Source: Bryobacteraceae bacterium (GTDB lineage: Bacteria; Acidobacteriota; Terriglobia; Bryobacterales; Bryobacteraceae). Taken from it: a stretch of 40,366 bases of DNA. The notes beneath the pieces are model-generated. The model saw only the letters and a list, made by a program, of their open reading frames with translations, had not been told where the DNA came from and did not search any database. Position 1 is the first letter of the stretch, and every line of letters begins with the position of its first letter. The DNA lies in assembly GCA_014860455.1 (NCBI GenBank), contig JACZJQ010000225.1:1-40366 (forward strand), given 5' to 3'. A program made the position numbers and the translations under genes. Shown here in pieces: positions 7,709-15,219 of the stretch.

Positions 7709-8455
7709 CTACGAGCAGATGCCGATGGCCGAGCCGAGGTTCGACGATTCAGCCAACTGGTCGAGCATGAAGCGGGCGACGTCAGCGCGGGCAATTTTGG
7801 CAGTGGTCACGAAACTGCCGATGTCCTGGCCTGATCGGCATTCGCCTCGCCCCTGATCGTCGGTGAGCGCGGCGGGGCGGACGATGACCCAGTCGAGCGA
7901 CGAGGCGGCGATGAGCCGCTCCTGACGGGTTTTGTCGTAGAAATGGAACGGCAGGATGACGGGCAAAACAAACAGGGTGTACTGCAGGCCCATGCGGCCG
8001 GCGGTGGATCCGATGCCGAGTGAGGTCTCGCAGACCAGACGACCGACGCCATGCGTCTCCATGGCGGCGATGACGTTGCGCGTCCCTTCGGACAGGATGC
8101 TTGACGGGCCGAGGAAACGCTTATGGCCGAGCGCCGAGACGACGGCGTCCTGGCCCCGGACCGCCGCATCGACCGAAGCCGCGTCGAGCACGTCGCCCTT
8201 CATGATCCGGAGACGCGGGTGTTCGATGGCGAGTTTCGAGGCGTCGCGGACCAAGGCGGTGACTTCATGGCCGCGGTCGAGGGCTTGCGCGACCAGACAG
8301 CGGCCGGTGCCGCCCGTGGCGCCGATGATGAGCACGCGGGCGGGTTCGGCGGCCTTGGCTCCGGATGGGCGCGGGACGCGGCGGCCGAGCCCGCGGAGGG
8401 CGAGCAGCAGGGTGAGGAGGAGAGCGTAGAGCAGGTAGGCGATCAGGATGGCCAT
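7709..8455 (-). CDS. NmrA/SDR-like NAD(P)-binding protein with an N-terminal membrane anchor
   Basis: A 248-residue protein of the atypical short-chain dehydrogenase group (NAD(P)H-binding, NmrA-like). Residues 1-24 (MAILIAYLLYALLLTLLLALRG) are a membrane segment, followed by a short basic linker. The Rossmann motif is VLIIGATGGTGRCLV, and the next blocks are also typical: VTALVRDASKL, IMKGDVLDAASVDAAVRGQDAVVSALG, LDWVIVRPAALTDD. The usual catalytic YxxxK of true SDR enzymes is not evident (the nearest is FYDKTRQ), so it may act as a redox sensor or on an unknown small molecule. The membrane anchor is unusual for this family. It is convergent with GH2 and stands alone on its strand. Confidence 0.8.
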   Translation of the reverse strand: MAILIAYLLYALLLTLLLALRGLGRRVPRPSGAKAAEPARVLIIGATGGTGRCLVAQALDRGHEVTALVRDASKLAIEHPRLRIMKGDVLDAASVDAAVRGQDAVVSALGHKRFLGPSSILSEGTRNVIAAMETHGVGRLVCETSLGIGSTAGRMGLQYTLFVLPVILPFHFYDKTRQERLIAASSLDWVIVRPAALTDDQGRGECRSGQDIGSFVTTAKIARADVARFMLDQLAESSNLGSAIGICS

Positions 8456-8601
8456 GGCTTGCTCAGATTAGATCACAGACGTCCAACGAATGAGGAAGAG
8501 GATCAGTCCGTGGCGGAACACTCTGCAGATCGAGCAACTCCCGGCTGACGCTTAGCGCGAAGTCGCGGAACCTGGGGCCGGAGTGTGGTGTCATTGACTA
8601 A

Positions 8602-9531
8602 GTGCGGCGGGCAATCCTTACTCTCCTTTTCATTTGGGTTGGTGTTCATCAGACACGATTCACCTGGGAGACCTACCTGGCCCGGCAGGACCACCTGTTT
8701 GTCCCTTTGACCCTAAAGCCGTTTACGAATGAGATCGAGTGGGCGGCTTCTCCCTCCCAGGACTTTCTAGCGGGCGACGGCGTGATCGCAGTGAGGCGCA
8801 AGGTGCTCACAGGCTCTTCGCATTGGTGGCGAGAGTTGGCTGCGGCTTACCGTGAAAAGTCTTCCGACCTACCTCTACCCCTGGAACTGACCATCGCGTC
8901 AGCGGAGGGGCCAACGATGAACGTTGAGGTCTACCGGCAGCATTGCAACTGCGGGATCATGGGAAGCGAGCTGATCTGCAATTGGTTATTTCCACCCTTG
9001 TACATCCTCGCTTTGGGCTTCGTTGCCGCCACCAAACGGCCAGATTCAAGGTTGGCATGGCTCCTACTCTTCGCAGCGATCTCGGTTTCTGTCTTTCGCT
9101 TCCATCCCATACACCCACCGCTTCCATTTACTGAGAGTGTGGATCCACGCATGTGGAGTGATGCGATGCGGATTCCGGCAATGACCTGGGAGTGGTTTTT
9201 CCGGTTAGCTTGGCCGGCCTGGCTGTTGTTAGCCTTTCGGCGTACTTGGTGGGCTGGGTGGGCTGTCATTGGATACGCCCTGTGCGGAGCGGTTACGTAT
9301 TGCTTCTGGGCCGAGAACTTCTCAGTCCTGGAGCCTTGGCAGCGCGAATTGAATTTCGTGTTTCCATGGTTCAGCGATGTTTCCCTGGGCGCGCACAGAT
9401 ACGTGGATCGGGTCATGTTCGCGCTGGCGCGCGGTCCCTGGCTCAGTGTCGTTCAGATCGGGCTCGGCGTGATCTCGACTTGGGGAGTCTGGAGTTTCAT
9501 CCGGTCGGGCGAGTCTTCTGGCACAACATGA
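8602..9531 (+). CDS. Membrane protein of unknown function, possible sensor module
   Basis: A 309-residue protein starting with GTG and no clear ribosome site. An N-terminal hydrophobic segment is followed by about 110 residues outside the membrane with a PDZ-like rhythm (GDGVIAVRRKVLTGSSHWWRE, then PLPLELTIASAEGP). A CNCG motif comes next, then about five to six hydrophobic segments. This layout resembles the N-terminal halves of some acidobacterial sensor kinases and SpoIIE-type phosphatases, but here the protein ends after the membrane part with no output domain. The coding sequence looks less GC-rich than its neighbours, which may hint at transfer. The family is not recognised and the PDZ comparison is inference. 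Confidence 0.65.
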   Translation: MRRAILTLLFIWVGVHQTRFTWETYLARQDHLFVPLTLKPFTNEIEWAASPSQDFLAGDGVIAVRRKVLTGSSHWWRELAAAYREKSSDLPLPLELTIASAEGPTMNVEVYRQHCNCGIMGSELICNWLFPPLYILALGFVAATKRPDSRLAWLLLFAAISVSVFRFHPIHPPLPFTESVDPRMWSDAMRIPAMTWEWFFRLAWPAWLLLAFRRTWWAGWAVIGYALCGAVTYCFWAENFSVLEPWQRELNFVFPWFSDVSLGAHRYVDRVMFALARGPWLSVVQIGLGVISTWGVWSFIRSGESSGTT

Positions 9532-9546
9532 TCGGACAGGGATCTG

Positions 9547-9858
9547 TCAGGGCAGCGGGTTCAGTTCAGCGAGATCCAATATCTTCGCCTCGGCCAGGAT
9601 GCGGGGGGCAATGTGGCGGTTCAGGTACTTGCGGTTGACCAGATCGATCCGCCGGCCGCCAAAGATGTCCGAGAGTTCCGTTTCCAGGGCGTCCCGTTCG
9701 ACTAGCGAGAGATGGCGTTGCGGATCGTAATCGACGAGAAGGTCGATGTCGCTGGATGGGGCTTGCTCGCCGCGGACGGTTGAGCCGAACACAGAAAGCC
9801 TGACGATGCCGTACTTGCGGCAGAGCGTGGCGAGTTGTGCTTTGTCTGGCCCGGTCAA
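9547..9858 (-). CDS. MNT-type nucleotidyltransferase (MntA-like)
   Basis: A 103-residue minimal nucleotidyltransferase. The signature VFGSTVRGE with a following SSDIDLLVDY gives the GS-x10-DxD catalytic motif (G25/S26, D37/D39), and a third acidic residue is in RRIDLVN. Such proteins usually pair with a HEPN-domain RNase: the transferase is the antitoxin that AMPylates the HEPN toxin. No HEPN gene sits on either side here, so this is an orphan or the remains of a toxin-antitoxin pair. The start is TTG at 9858, with GAGG about nine bases upstream. It is convergent with the membrane protein at 8602 and lies next to the decayed hemB tail. Confidence 0.82.
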   Translation of the reverse strand: MTGPDKAQLATLCRKYGIVRLSVFGSTVRGEQAPSSDIDLLVDYDPQRHLSLVERDALETELSDIFGGRRIDLVNRKYLNRHIAPRILAEAKILDLAELNPLP

Positions 9859-9904
9859 AGTCTGACAGCCTCACCAACTATTCTAGATCGGGCCGGAAGA
9901 CTCG

Positions 9905-10016
9905 CTACCCAAGAAACCGCGCGGCGGGTTTGGCGCTGTAGGTGAGGATGATGTTCGAGCCGACTCGTTGATTGAGGTGAGCGATTCCATTATGAGGCTG
10001 ACCAAGCCGATCCGGC
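9905..10016 (-). pseudogene. Decayed duplicate of the hemB 3' end
   Basis: This stretch repeats the last 37 or so codons of hemB, in the same orientation, 2,236 bp away from the true hemB end. Read by eye, about four fifths of bases match 12141-12252 over the best 90 bp. Translation gives LIMESLTSI in one frame and GSNIILTYSAKPAARFLG in the next, against MMESLTSI and [18 protein letters not shown] in HemB; one missing base near 9968 causes the shift. Similarity continues about 14 bp past the stop (GGCCGGAA in both copies). No start or upstream part of hemB is present, so it cannot make an enzyme. It marks one edge of the segment holding the MNIO cassette. Confidence 0.85.
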
Positions 10017-10079
10017 GCCGCAGACTCGGTGAGCCGAATTCGCAGGCGCCAGGCGTACCCCTTCGCGCCTGCGCGGCCT

Positions 10080-10787
10080 TCAACGCGGGCAAGTAGGCGG
10101 GGGTTGTGCTGGAACCGGGAAGAGTTGATTCCTCGATGCCGCAACACCAGCACTCGATCGGGGCCTCATCCCGGATTCCGCCAGAACCGGCAGGGCCATC
10201 GTCCAACGCACTTCGCCGCGCTCATCCAGCGATCCGAGCAGCAGAGTCCGCCGCCGCGGAACCCTGCGAGGGCGCTCGCCTGACTGGAGGGCCGAGAGAA
10301 GCAGTTGCGGGTCGTTTCGGAACTCCACCGTCACCGCGGTAGGCTCCTCTTCGGGTTGGCGCGGCCGTCTCAGGATCAGCAGAGCCGATTCATAGGCCAG
10401 CACATCGGACAGATATGAGACCCTCATGCCTTCGTCCAGCCTCGAATACAGATAGTCGATGAACGCCTCCGCCTCCTCGACAAAGTAGAAGCTCGACGAT
10501 GGCCGCGCCTGCCAGAACCTGCCAGCCTCCTCGGCCAATCTCTGGTTCCCAAGCAGCCTGCAAGTGAGGGGCAGAATCGAGAAGAGCTTGTTGAGGCGGA
10601 ATCCGAGGTGCAACTTCCGCATCACGTCCAAACCCGGAGAATTTGCCAGTTTGGCGAGGTCGCGGGCCTCGGCTTGGGTGAGCCCATCCGTGGCCAGCGG
10701 CGCCTCGCCGCCCGCCCGGAACATCTCGCGGAATCCCACATCGGTGATCAGCCGTACGAACGCCGATTGGAATGCGGCTTCGCTCAT
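10080..10787 (-). CDS. Partner protein of the MNIO oxidase (DUF2063/MbnC-HvfC-like)
   Basis: A 235-residue protein whose ATG at 10787 overlaps the MNIO stop in an ATGA arrangement, so the two are translationally coupled. The N-terminal part, AAFQSAFVRLITDVGFREMF followed by GLTQAEARDLAKLA, matches the helical start of the DUF2063 family of putative DNA-binding/RRE-like partners. Known partners (MbnC, HvfC, TglI) bind the leader of the precursor and present it to the iron enzyme. The middle part (EEAEAFIDYLYSRLDEG) and a C-terminal beta-rich part (AVTVEFRNDPQLLLSAL, then GEVRWTMALPVLA) complete it. The call rests mainly on context because the sequence is divergent. The last 20 residues run into Pro-rich sequence near the decayed hemB tail and may differ from relatives. 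Confidence 0.72.
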   Translation of the reverse strand: MSEAAFQSAFVRLITDVGFREMFRAGGEAPLATDGLTQAEARDLAKLANSPGLDVMRKLHLGFRLNKLFSILPLTCRLLGNQRLAEEAGRFWQARPSSSFYFVEEAEAFIDYLYSRLDEGMRVSYLSDVLAYESALLILRRPRQPEEEPTAVTVEFRNDPQLLLSALQSGERPRRVPRRRTLLLGSLDERGEVRWTMALPVLAESGMRPRSSAGVAASRNQLFPVPAQPPPTCPR

Positions 10788-11743
10788 GCGGGAATCCCAA
10801 CCGCCCGGCGAGCCGACTGAGCGCGCTTCCAGGCCCGTTTCATGCGGCCAAGCTCTTCGCTGAGGCCATTTTCGCCCATCGTCGAGTACCAGGAGCCGAA
10901 CAATTCGAAGACGACGCCCGCCACGGTGTCCGTGTGGGCCAGCACGTAGTCCAGCATCGCCCAGACGGGTTCCGGCGTCCGCCCGGAGTGAGAATCGAGG
11001 TAATAGGGGCCATCTTCGTGGCCTCCCCCAAGATGGATCTCGACAACATTCGACAGGTCGAGCTCTTCCAGCAACGTCCATGCGCTGCCGCCCATGTTGA
11101 GGCTGTTGCAGTAGACATTGTGCAGATCCAGCAGGAGTCCGCAGCCGGTCTGGCGGCACAGCGTATTGAGAAACCGCGATTCGCTTAACTCGTCGCCCGG
11201 CATTTCCACGAAGTAGACGTTGTTCTCAAGCAGGAACGGTGCTTGAATCCTGCGCTGTACCAGTTGCACCCGCCGCCCCAGCAGCCGCAGCGATTCATAT
11301 GTGCGCCTCAAAGGCATGGTCACGCCCGCGTTCGATTCTCCCCCCCGCTCGAATCCATGAGCATCGGCGAGGGTTGTGCCGGTGAGATGGAATGCGATGT
11401 GATCGCTGTGCCAGGGCGAGCCCAGCCAGGACTGCCACTTCGCCAGCTGAACCAGTTGCGAGCGGTTGAATCTGTGCGCGCTGCCGATCGAAAGTCCGAT
11501 CGAGTGCATGATGACCGGCATCCGCGACAGCATTCGGCGCAGGAACACGGTCTGCACGGCGTCTTCGATGTACCGCGGCGATGCGCCTATCCCACGATCG
11601 ATCCAGAATACGTCCGGGACAATCTCCAGGAAATCGAATTCGTGATAGTGGTTGTCGAGAAACGGCTGGAACTGGGGCTGGTAGTTCAGCCCCACCCCCA
11701 GCTTCGGAATCGTCGTAATCTGTTGGGGCGCCCGATCAGCCAA
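10784..11743 (-). CDS. MNIO (DUF692) multinuclear non-haem iron oxidase, RiPP-modifying
   Basis: A 319-residue TIM barrel of the DUF692 family (MbnB, TglH, HvfB). These enzymes hold two or three irons and oxidatively rearrange Cys or other residues of a peptide precursor. The metal-ligand pattern is complete: FLEIVPD (E40), IMHSIGLS (H80), WHSDHIAF (H112, D114, H115), FLLENNVYF (E173), LLDLHNVYCN (D206, H208), EIHLGGGHEDG (H237), YYLDSHSG (D250, H252), VFELFGSW (E280). The opening KLGVGLNYQPQ is also typical. The start is TTG at 11743, eight bases inside the precursor gene; no better codon lies nearby. Gene order precursor, MNIO, partner is the classic layout. The chemistry on this precursor is unknown. 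Confidence 0.93.
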   Translation of the reverse strand: MADRAPQQITTIPKLGVGLNYQPQFQPFLDNHYHEFDFLEIVPDVFWIDRGIGASPRYIEDAVQTVFLRRMLSRMPVIMHSIGLSIGSAHRFNRSQLVQLAKWQSWLGSPWHSDHIAFHLTGTTLADAHGFERGGESNAGVTMPLRRTYESLRLLGRRVQLVQRRIQAPFLLENNVYFVEMPGDELSESRFLNTLCRQTGCGLLLDLHNVYCNSLNMGGSAWTLLEELDLSNVVEIHLGGGHEDGPYYLDSHSGRTPEPVWAMLDYVLAHTDTVAGVVFELFGSWYSTMGENGLSEELGRMKRAWKRAQSARRAVGIPA

Positions 11744-11933
11744 CGCGATTCAGCACCTGGCTGTCGAAAACAAACTTGTCGAGCCCTGACAGGCAGGGAG
11801 CACACCCGCGGGGAGCGATCTCCTTGGGCAGAGTCAGGACGATCTCGAGGTGCTTCACGAGTTCCTTGAAAGGCGTGTCCGCGGCAATCTGCAGTTCCAC
11901 CTGGCGGAACTTCGTCGGTACTTTTGCAGCCAT
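11736..11933 (-). CDS. Putative RiPP precursor peptide with a GCAPC core
   Basis: A 65-residue peptide directly upstream of and overlapping the MNIO gene. The start is ATG at 11933 with AGAGGAG about ten bases upstream; the longer frame back to 12032 has no such site and covers the promoter region. Residues 1-41 look like a leader: charged and helical, with QVELQIAADTPFKELVKHLE in the middle. Residues 42-65 carry the only two Cys in RGCAPCLSGLDKF (C44, C47). No signal peptide is present, so the product is made in the cytoplasm, unlike bufferins and HvfA. It does not resemble methanobactin precursors or TglA. The precursor role is inferred from size, place and the Cys motif. Modification at the CxxC pair is likely, but it could also be a small metal-binding protein. 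Confidence 0.75.
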   Translation of the reverse strand: MAAKVPTKFRQVELQIAADTPFKELVKHLEIVLTLPKEIAPRGCAPCLSGLDKFVFDSQVLNRVG

Positions 11934-11990
11934 CTTGGTAATTCTCCTCTGACGTTGAATAGGCCGGGTCAGGCAGGATAACCCGGTCGG

Positions 11991-12018
11991 TTTAAATACA
12001 GTACGCCGAAGTGCGCAA
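11991..12018 (-). promoter_or_regulatory. Possible promoter of the MNIO cassette
   Basis: On the minus strand TTGCGC (12018-12013) and TTTAAA (11996-11991) are 16 bases apart, a loose sigma-70-like pair. This would give a leader of roughly 50 bases before the precursor ATG. TATTGC occurs twice just upstream, nine bases apart. The region is AT-rich compared with its surroundings. Weak evidence. Confidence 0.25.
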
Positions 12019-12128
12019 TAGATGCAATACAAAAATGTCCTTAGGGCGCTGGAATCAACAGCTTCCAGCAGCGAGTCGCGAGCACCGGACCGTCCAGAAG
12101 AGCAAACGGAAGCCGCATTCCAGGGCAG

Positions 12129-12252
12129 GCCGGAATTGAGCTACCCCAACATTCGCGCGGCGGGTTTGGCGAAGTAGGTGAGGATCATGTCCGAGCCGGC
12201 GCGTTTGATGGAGGTGAGCGATTCCATCATGGCGCGGTCGAGGTCGATCCAG
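12129..12252 (-). repeat. Direct repeat: intact hemB 3' end, matching the copy at 9891-10016
   Basis: This is the functional member of a pair of direct repeats that flank the MNIO cassette. The match starts about 12 bp beyond the hemB stop and fades near GATCC at both copies. Its distance to the other copy is about 2.24 kb. Confidence 0.8.
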
Positions 12253-13112
12253 CCGTTGCGGGCGGCGGCGTGGATCATCGAGAATTCGCCGGAAACCTGG
12301 TAGGCGGCGATCGGCAGGTCCCAGGCATCTCGAGCCATGCGGATGATGTCCAGATAGGGCATGGCGGGCTTGACCATGATGATGTCGGCGCCCTCTTCGA
12401 CGTCGAGTTCGATTTCGAGCATGGCTTCACGGGCGTTGGGCGGGTCCATCTGATAGCTGCGGCGGTCGCCGAACTGGGGAGCGGATTCGGCGGCGTCGCG
12501 GAAGGGCCCGTAGAACGAACTGGCGTACTTCGCCGCGTAGCTCATGATGGGCGTCTTCGTGAGACCGGCGTCATCGAGGGCGTCGCGGATGGCGGCGACG
12601 CGGCCGTCCATCATGTCCGACGGGGCGACGATGTCGGCGCCGGCGCGGGCATGGGAGACGGCGGACTTGGCAAGCCAGGTGAGGGTGATGTCGTTATCGA
12701 CATCGTCATCGACGACGAGGCCGCAGTGGCCGTGGCTGGTGTATTCGCAGTTGCAGACGTCGGTGACGACGACCAGCGAGGGCACGGCGCGTTTGATGGC
12801 ACGGACCGTGCGCTGGACGATGCCGTTATCGTCGTAGGCTCCGGAGGCCTTCTCGTCTTTATGTTCAGGGATGCCGAACAGGATGACGCCGCCGATGCCG
12901 AGCGAGTGGACCTCCTCGCACTCCTTGACGATCTCGTCGATGGACAACTGATAGTTGCCGGGCATGGATTTGATCTCGCGGCGGACGCCTTCGCCCTCGA
13001 CGGCGAACAGCGGCAGGATGAAATCGTCTGGAGCGAGTTGCGTTTCGCGGACGAGGCGGCGGAGCGGTTCAGTGGCCCTCAGGCGGCGCATACGATTGAT
13101 GGGGAAGCCCAT
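12141..13112 (-). CDS. hemB: Delta-aminolevulinic acid dehydratase (porphobilinogen synthase)
   Basis: Condenses two 5-aminolevulinate molecules to porphobilinogen, the first common step of tetrapyrrole synthesis. The protein has 323 residues, the normal length. The two Schiff-base lysines are K195 ([17 protein letters not shown]) and K248 ([10 protein letters not shown]). The zinc-binding type is shown by three cysteines in [15 protein letters not shown] (C120, C122, C130). The start is ATG at 13112; M8 is possible, and neither has a strong ribosome site. It lies 29 bp after the stop of the gene at 13142, on the same strand. Its last 37 codons are duplicated at 9905. The MNIO cassette begins about 200 bp downstream in the same orientation. 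Confidence is very high. Confidence 0.97.
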   Translation of the reverse strand: MGFPINRMRRLRATEPLRRLVRETQLAPDDFILPLFAVEGEGVRREIKSMPGNYQLSIDEIVKECEEVHSLGIGGVILFGIPEHKDEKASGAYDDNGIVQRTVRAIKRAVPSLVVVTDVCNCEYTSHGHCGLVVDDDVDNDITLTWLAKSAVSHARAGADIVAPSDMMDGRVAAIRDALDDAGLTKTPIMSYAAKYASSFYGPFRDAAESAPQFGDRRSYQMDPPNAREAMLEIELDVEEGADIIMVKPAMPYLDIIRMARDAWDLPIAAYQVSGEFSMIHAAARNGWIDLDRAMMESLTSIKRAGSDMILTYFAKPAARMLG

Positions 13113-13141
13113 GAGCCGAGTATCCCACGGGCACGAGGGCG

Positions 13142-14749
13142 TCAGTTCGCGGGCTGTTCGCGCAAGGGCAGGACGATGGGGAGCGACGCGTTGGGATAGA
13201 GGCTGAGCCTCCTGGCTTGCTGCCGGTAGTCGCGCCAGAAAGTGCGAGCGTCGAAACCGGACTTGGGCTTGTCCTTCACTGCGATGACCCAATATTCGCC
13301 CGGCGCCAGATTGCCGAAGAAGAACTCGCCCTCGGCGCCGGTGCGGTGTATCTGCAACTTGCCCAGGCGCCTGGCCGGGAATCCGAATTCACGAGCCAGC
13401 AGGATGTGGGCGCGAGACACGGGCCGGTCCTGCGAATCCAGAACTTCGCCCTTGAGCGAGGCGGCCTGGCAGCCGACATCGACGCGGAGTTCGGCCACGC
13501 CGGCCTCAGTGAGCGTGAATCCATCCTCCAGGACTCCCAGGTCGCCGATGGACGCGTCAGCGGTGTAGCAACCCTCCTGTGTCATCACGTTCAGCGTATA
13601 GCGTCCGGGCGGCAGGCTGCGGACGATAAAACGGTGCCTGTCGTGGATGGCGGGTAATGGATCTTCTTCCGCCGATTCGGGGATGAGGGAGACCCTAGGT
13701 TCGGACCGGATCCACCAGGGCGGCGGGCTAGGGCCGGAGACCCAGCCGATAACATCGGACCATTGCGGGACCGTCAGCGACAGTTCCCTCGCCCCGCGGC
13801 CGCGCTCAACGTTGACCGGGACAATCCACGGCGCCGACGGCCCGGGCGAGGGCCGGTAGACGAGCAGTTCGTAATCGCCGGGGGCGAGGAACGAGAAACC
13901 GAACGTGCCGCGTTGCGGATGGACGGTTCGCTGCGAGTAGACCTCTTCGCGGACGCCGTCGCCGGTGCGCAGGGCGACGCGTGCGTTGCCGAGCGGCTCG
14001 CCGGTCCCGCTGTCGATCAACTGGCCGCGGATGCGGTAGGTGCGCATTTTGCGGATGACGATGACACGGTTTCGCAACTGCGCGCCGGGCCAGACCTCGA
14101 CCGGTTCCACCCAATGCTCCTCTTCGATGCCCGTGTGATAGACCATGACGGGATAGCCGATGGTCTCGCCCGAGGCCGGGTCGACGACTTGAGTGGAGCC
14201 GCGCAGGCGGTCGGGGGTGATGATCCACATGCCCCACTTGCCGGGTGGGACGTCCTCGGCAAGAAAGACGCCGGTCTCGTTGGTCCGGAGCAGGATGCTG
14301 GGCGGGCGGCGGCCCGGTTCGGATGGCTCCATGAGGCGCAGCCGGACCGGCGCCAGGACGACCGGTTTGCCGTCCTCGCTGAACACGGTTCCGTGGATCA
14401 TGCCGGTGCGGACGAGCCGGACCTCGACCGAAACCGGCTTGCTCGATTGCATCAGCAGGCTGAGGGCGACAACGCGGGTCTGGAGATCCTCGGCGTCGAT
14501 GAATCCGGCGCGGCTGACGCGGATGGCGTATGAGCCGGGGACGAGGTTGTCGAAGACGCACTCGCCCATGGGTCCGGTGATGCAGTCGGGATACTGGCGG
14601 TTGAAGCGGCTCGCGGGCCCTAGTCCGGCGGCGAGGCGCAGTTCTACGCGGACGGCCTCGATTGGGGCTTCGGGTCCGGGTTCGATGACTTTGACGGTCA
14701 ACTGGCCGAAGGCCGGAACGGCGGCCAGCAGAAACAGGAGCCAGCGCAT
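13142..14749 (-). CDS. Secreted carboxypeptidase-regulatory-like domain protein
   Basis: A 535-residue exported protein (leader [16 protein letters not shown]) built from a chain of beta-sandwich units of the carboxypeptidase-regulatory/Cna-B type. Repeated phrases show this: [68 protein letters not shown] and [16 protein letters not shown], each a 'G-x-(Y/W)-x-(L/I)' end strand. There are five to six units. There is no catalytic domain. Proteins of this kind are abundant in Acidobacteriota, where they are thought to help surface binding or act as structural modules; the exact role is unknown. It is on the same strand as hemB and 29 bp upstream of it, which may be a chance operon. Confidence 0.85.
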   Translation of the reverse strand: MRWLLFLLAAVPAFGQLTVKVIEPGPEAPIEAVRVELRLAAGLGPASRFNRQYPDCITGPMGECVFDNLVPGSYAIRVSRAGFIDAEDLQTRVVALSLLMQSSKPVSVEVRLVRTGMIHGTVFSEDGKPVVLAPVRLRLMEPSEPGRRPPSILLRTNETGVFLAEDVPPGKWGMWIITPDRLRGSTQVVDPASGETIGYPVMVYHTGIEEEHWVEPVEVWPGAQLRNRVIVIRKMRTYRIRGQLIDSGTGEPLGNARVALRTGDGVREEVYSQRTVHPQRGTFGFSFLAPGDYELLVYRPSPGPSAPWIVPVNVERGRGARELSLTVPQWSDVIGWVSGPSPPPWWIRSEPRVSLIPESAEEDPLPAIHDRHRFIVRSLPPGRYTLNVMTQEGCYTADASIGDLGVLEDGFTLTEAGVAELRVDVGCQAASLKGEVLDSQDRPVSRAHILLAREFGFPARRLGKLQIHRTGAEGEFFFGNLAPGEYWVIAVKDKPKSGFDARTFWRDYRQQARRLSLYPNASLPIVLPLREQPAN

Positions 14750-14812
14750 TCAATATCAATTGACGCACGGTATGCCCCAACCGTGGAGGAATTCCCGATA
14801 GGATGTTGATGA

Positions 14813-15100
14813 TTGGCACAAGCGGCAAAACGAACTGCGTTGCGATTCATCGTCCGGGGGCGGGTGCAGGGCGTGGGCTACCGGTCGTTCGCCGAGAAGG
14901 CGGCGTCGGTGACGGGTGTGAGCGGCTGGGCGAGGAACCGCGACGACGGGACGGTGGAGGCGGTGGCATGCGGCACGAAGTCGCAACTGGATGCGTTTGC
15001 CGGGTATCTGCATCAGGGGCCGAGGTGGGGCGAGGTTCGTTCTGTTGAGGTGACGGAATGCGAACTTGTGGCCGGGACCGGGTTCACGATCCGGCACTGA
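14813..15100 (+). CDS. acyP: Acylphosphatase
   Basis: A 95-residue enzyme that hydrolyses acyl phosphates such as carbamoyl phosphate and 1,3-bisphosphoglycerate. The signature RGRVQGVGYRSFAEKAA gives the catalytic Arg24, and GWARNRDDGTVE gives the catalytic Asn42. The usual end, GTGFTIRH, is present. The start is TTG at 14813; the nearby ATG at 14803 is in another frame. An AGGA-like site lies about ten bases upstream. It is divergent to the carboxypeptidase-regulatory-like gene across about 60 bp. A single-domain stand-alone form; confidence is high. Confidence 0.95.
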   Translation: MAQAAKRTALRFIVRGRVQGVGYRSFAEKAASVTGVSGWARNRDDGTVEAVACGTKSQLDAFAGYLHQGPRWGEVRSVEVTECELVAGTGFTIRH

Positions 15101-15219
15101 GCCCATGGGGTGAGGTTGACCTACGGCAGCCGGGAGTGGTCTGTTGAGTTGGGGGCGCGAGATTCCGGAATGAACGAATCGGAGCAACCAGTGGCCTCCA
15201 GGAATAGCTGAGAAGAAGT

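Noticed and set aside
9883-10206. 107-codon frame on the minus strand over the decayed hemB tail
   Set aside because: It reads HemB-like residues only for LIMESLTSI, then leaves the frame; it is the frameshifted remnant plus antisense-like sequence, not a gene.
11934-12032. Longer 98-residue form of the RiPP precursor
   Set aside because: The added 33 residues have no ribosome site before them and lie over the AT-rich promoter-like region, while the ATG at 11933 has a good one.
8602-12140. Insertion sequence or prophage in the accessory islet
   Set aside because: No transposase, integrase, terminal inverted repeats or phage genes were found; only the hemB direct repeats support past integration.
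12270-13199. 309-codon open frame on the plus strand
   Set aside because: Antisense to hemB; the composition (Asp/Val/Gly/Ala) is an antisense pattern and hemB is certain.
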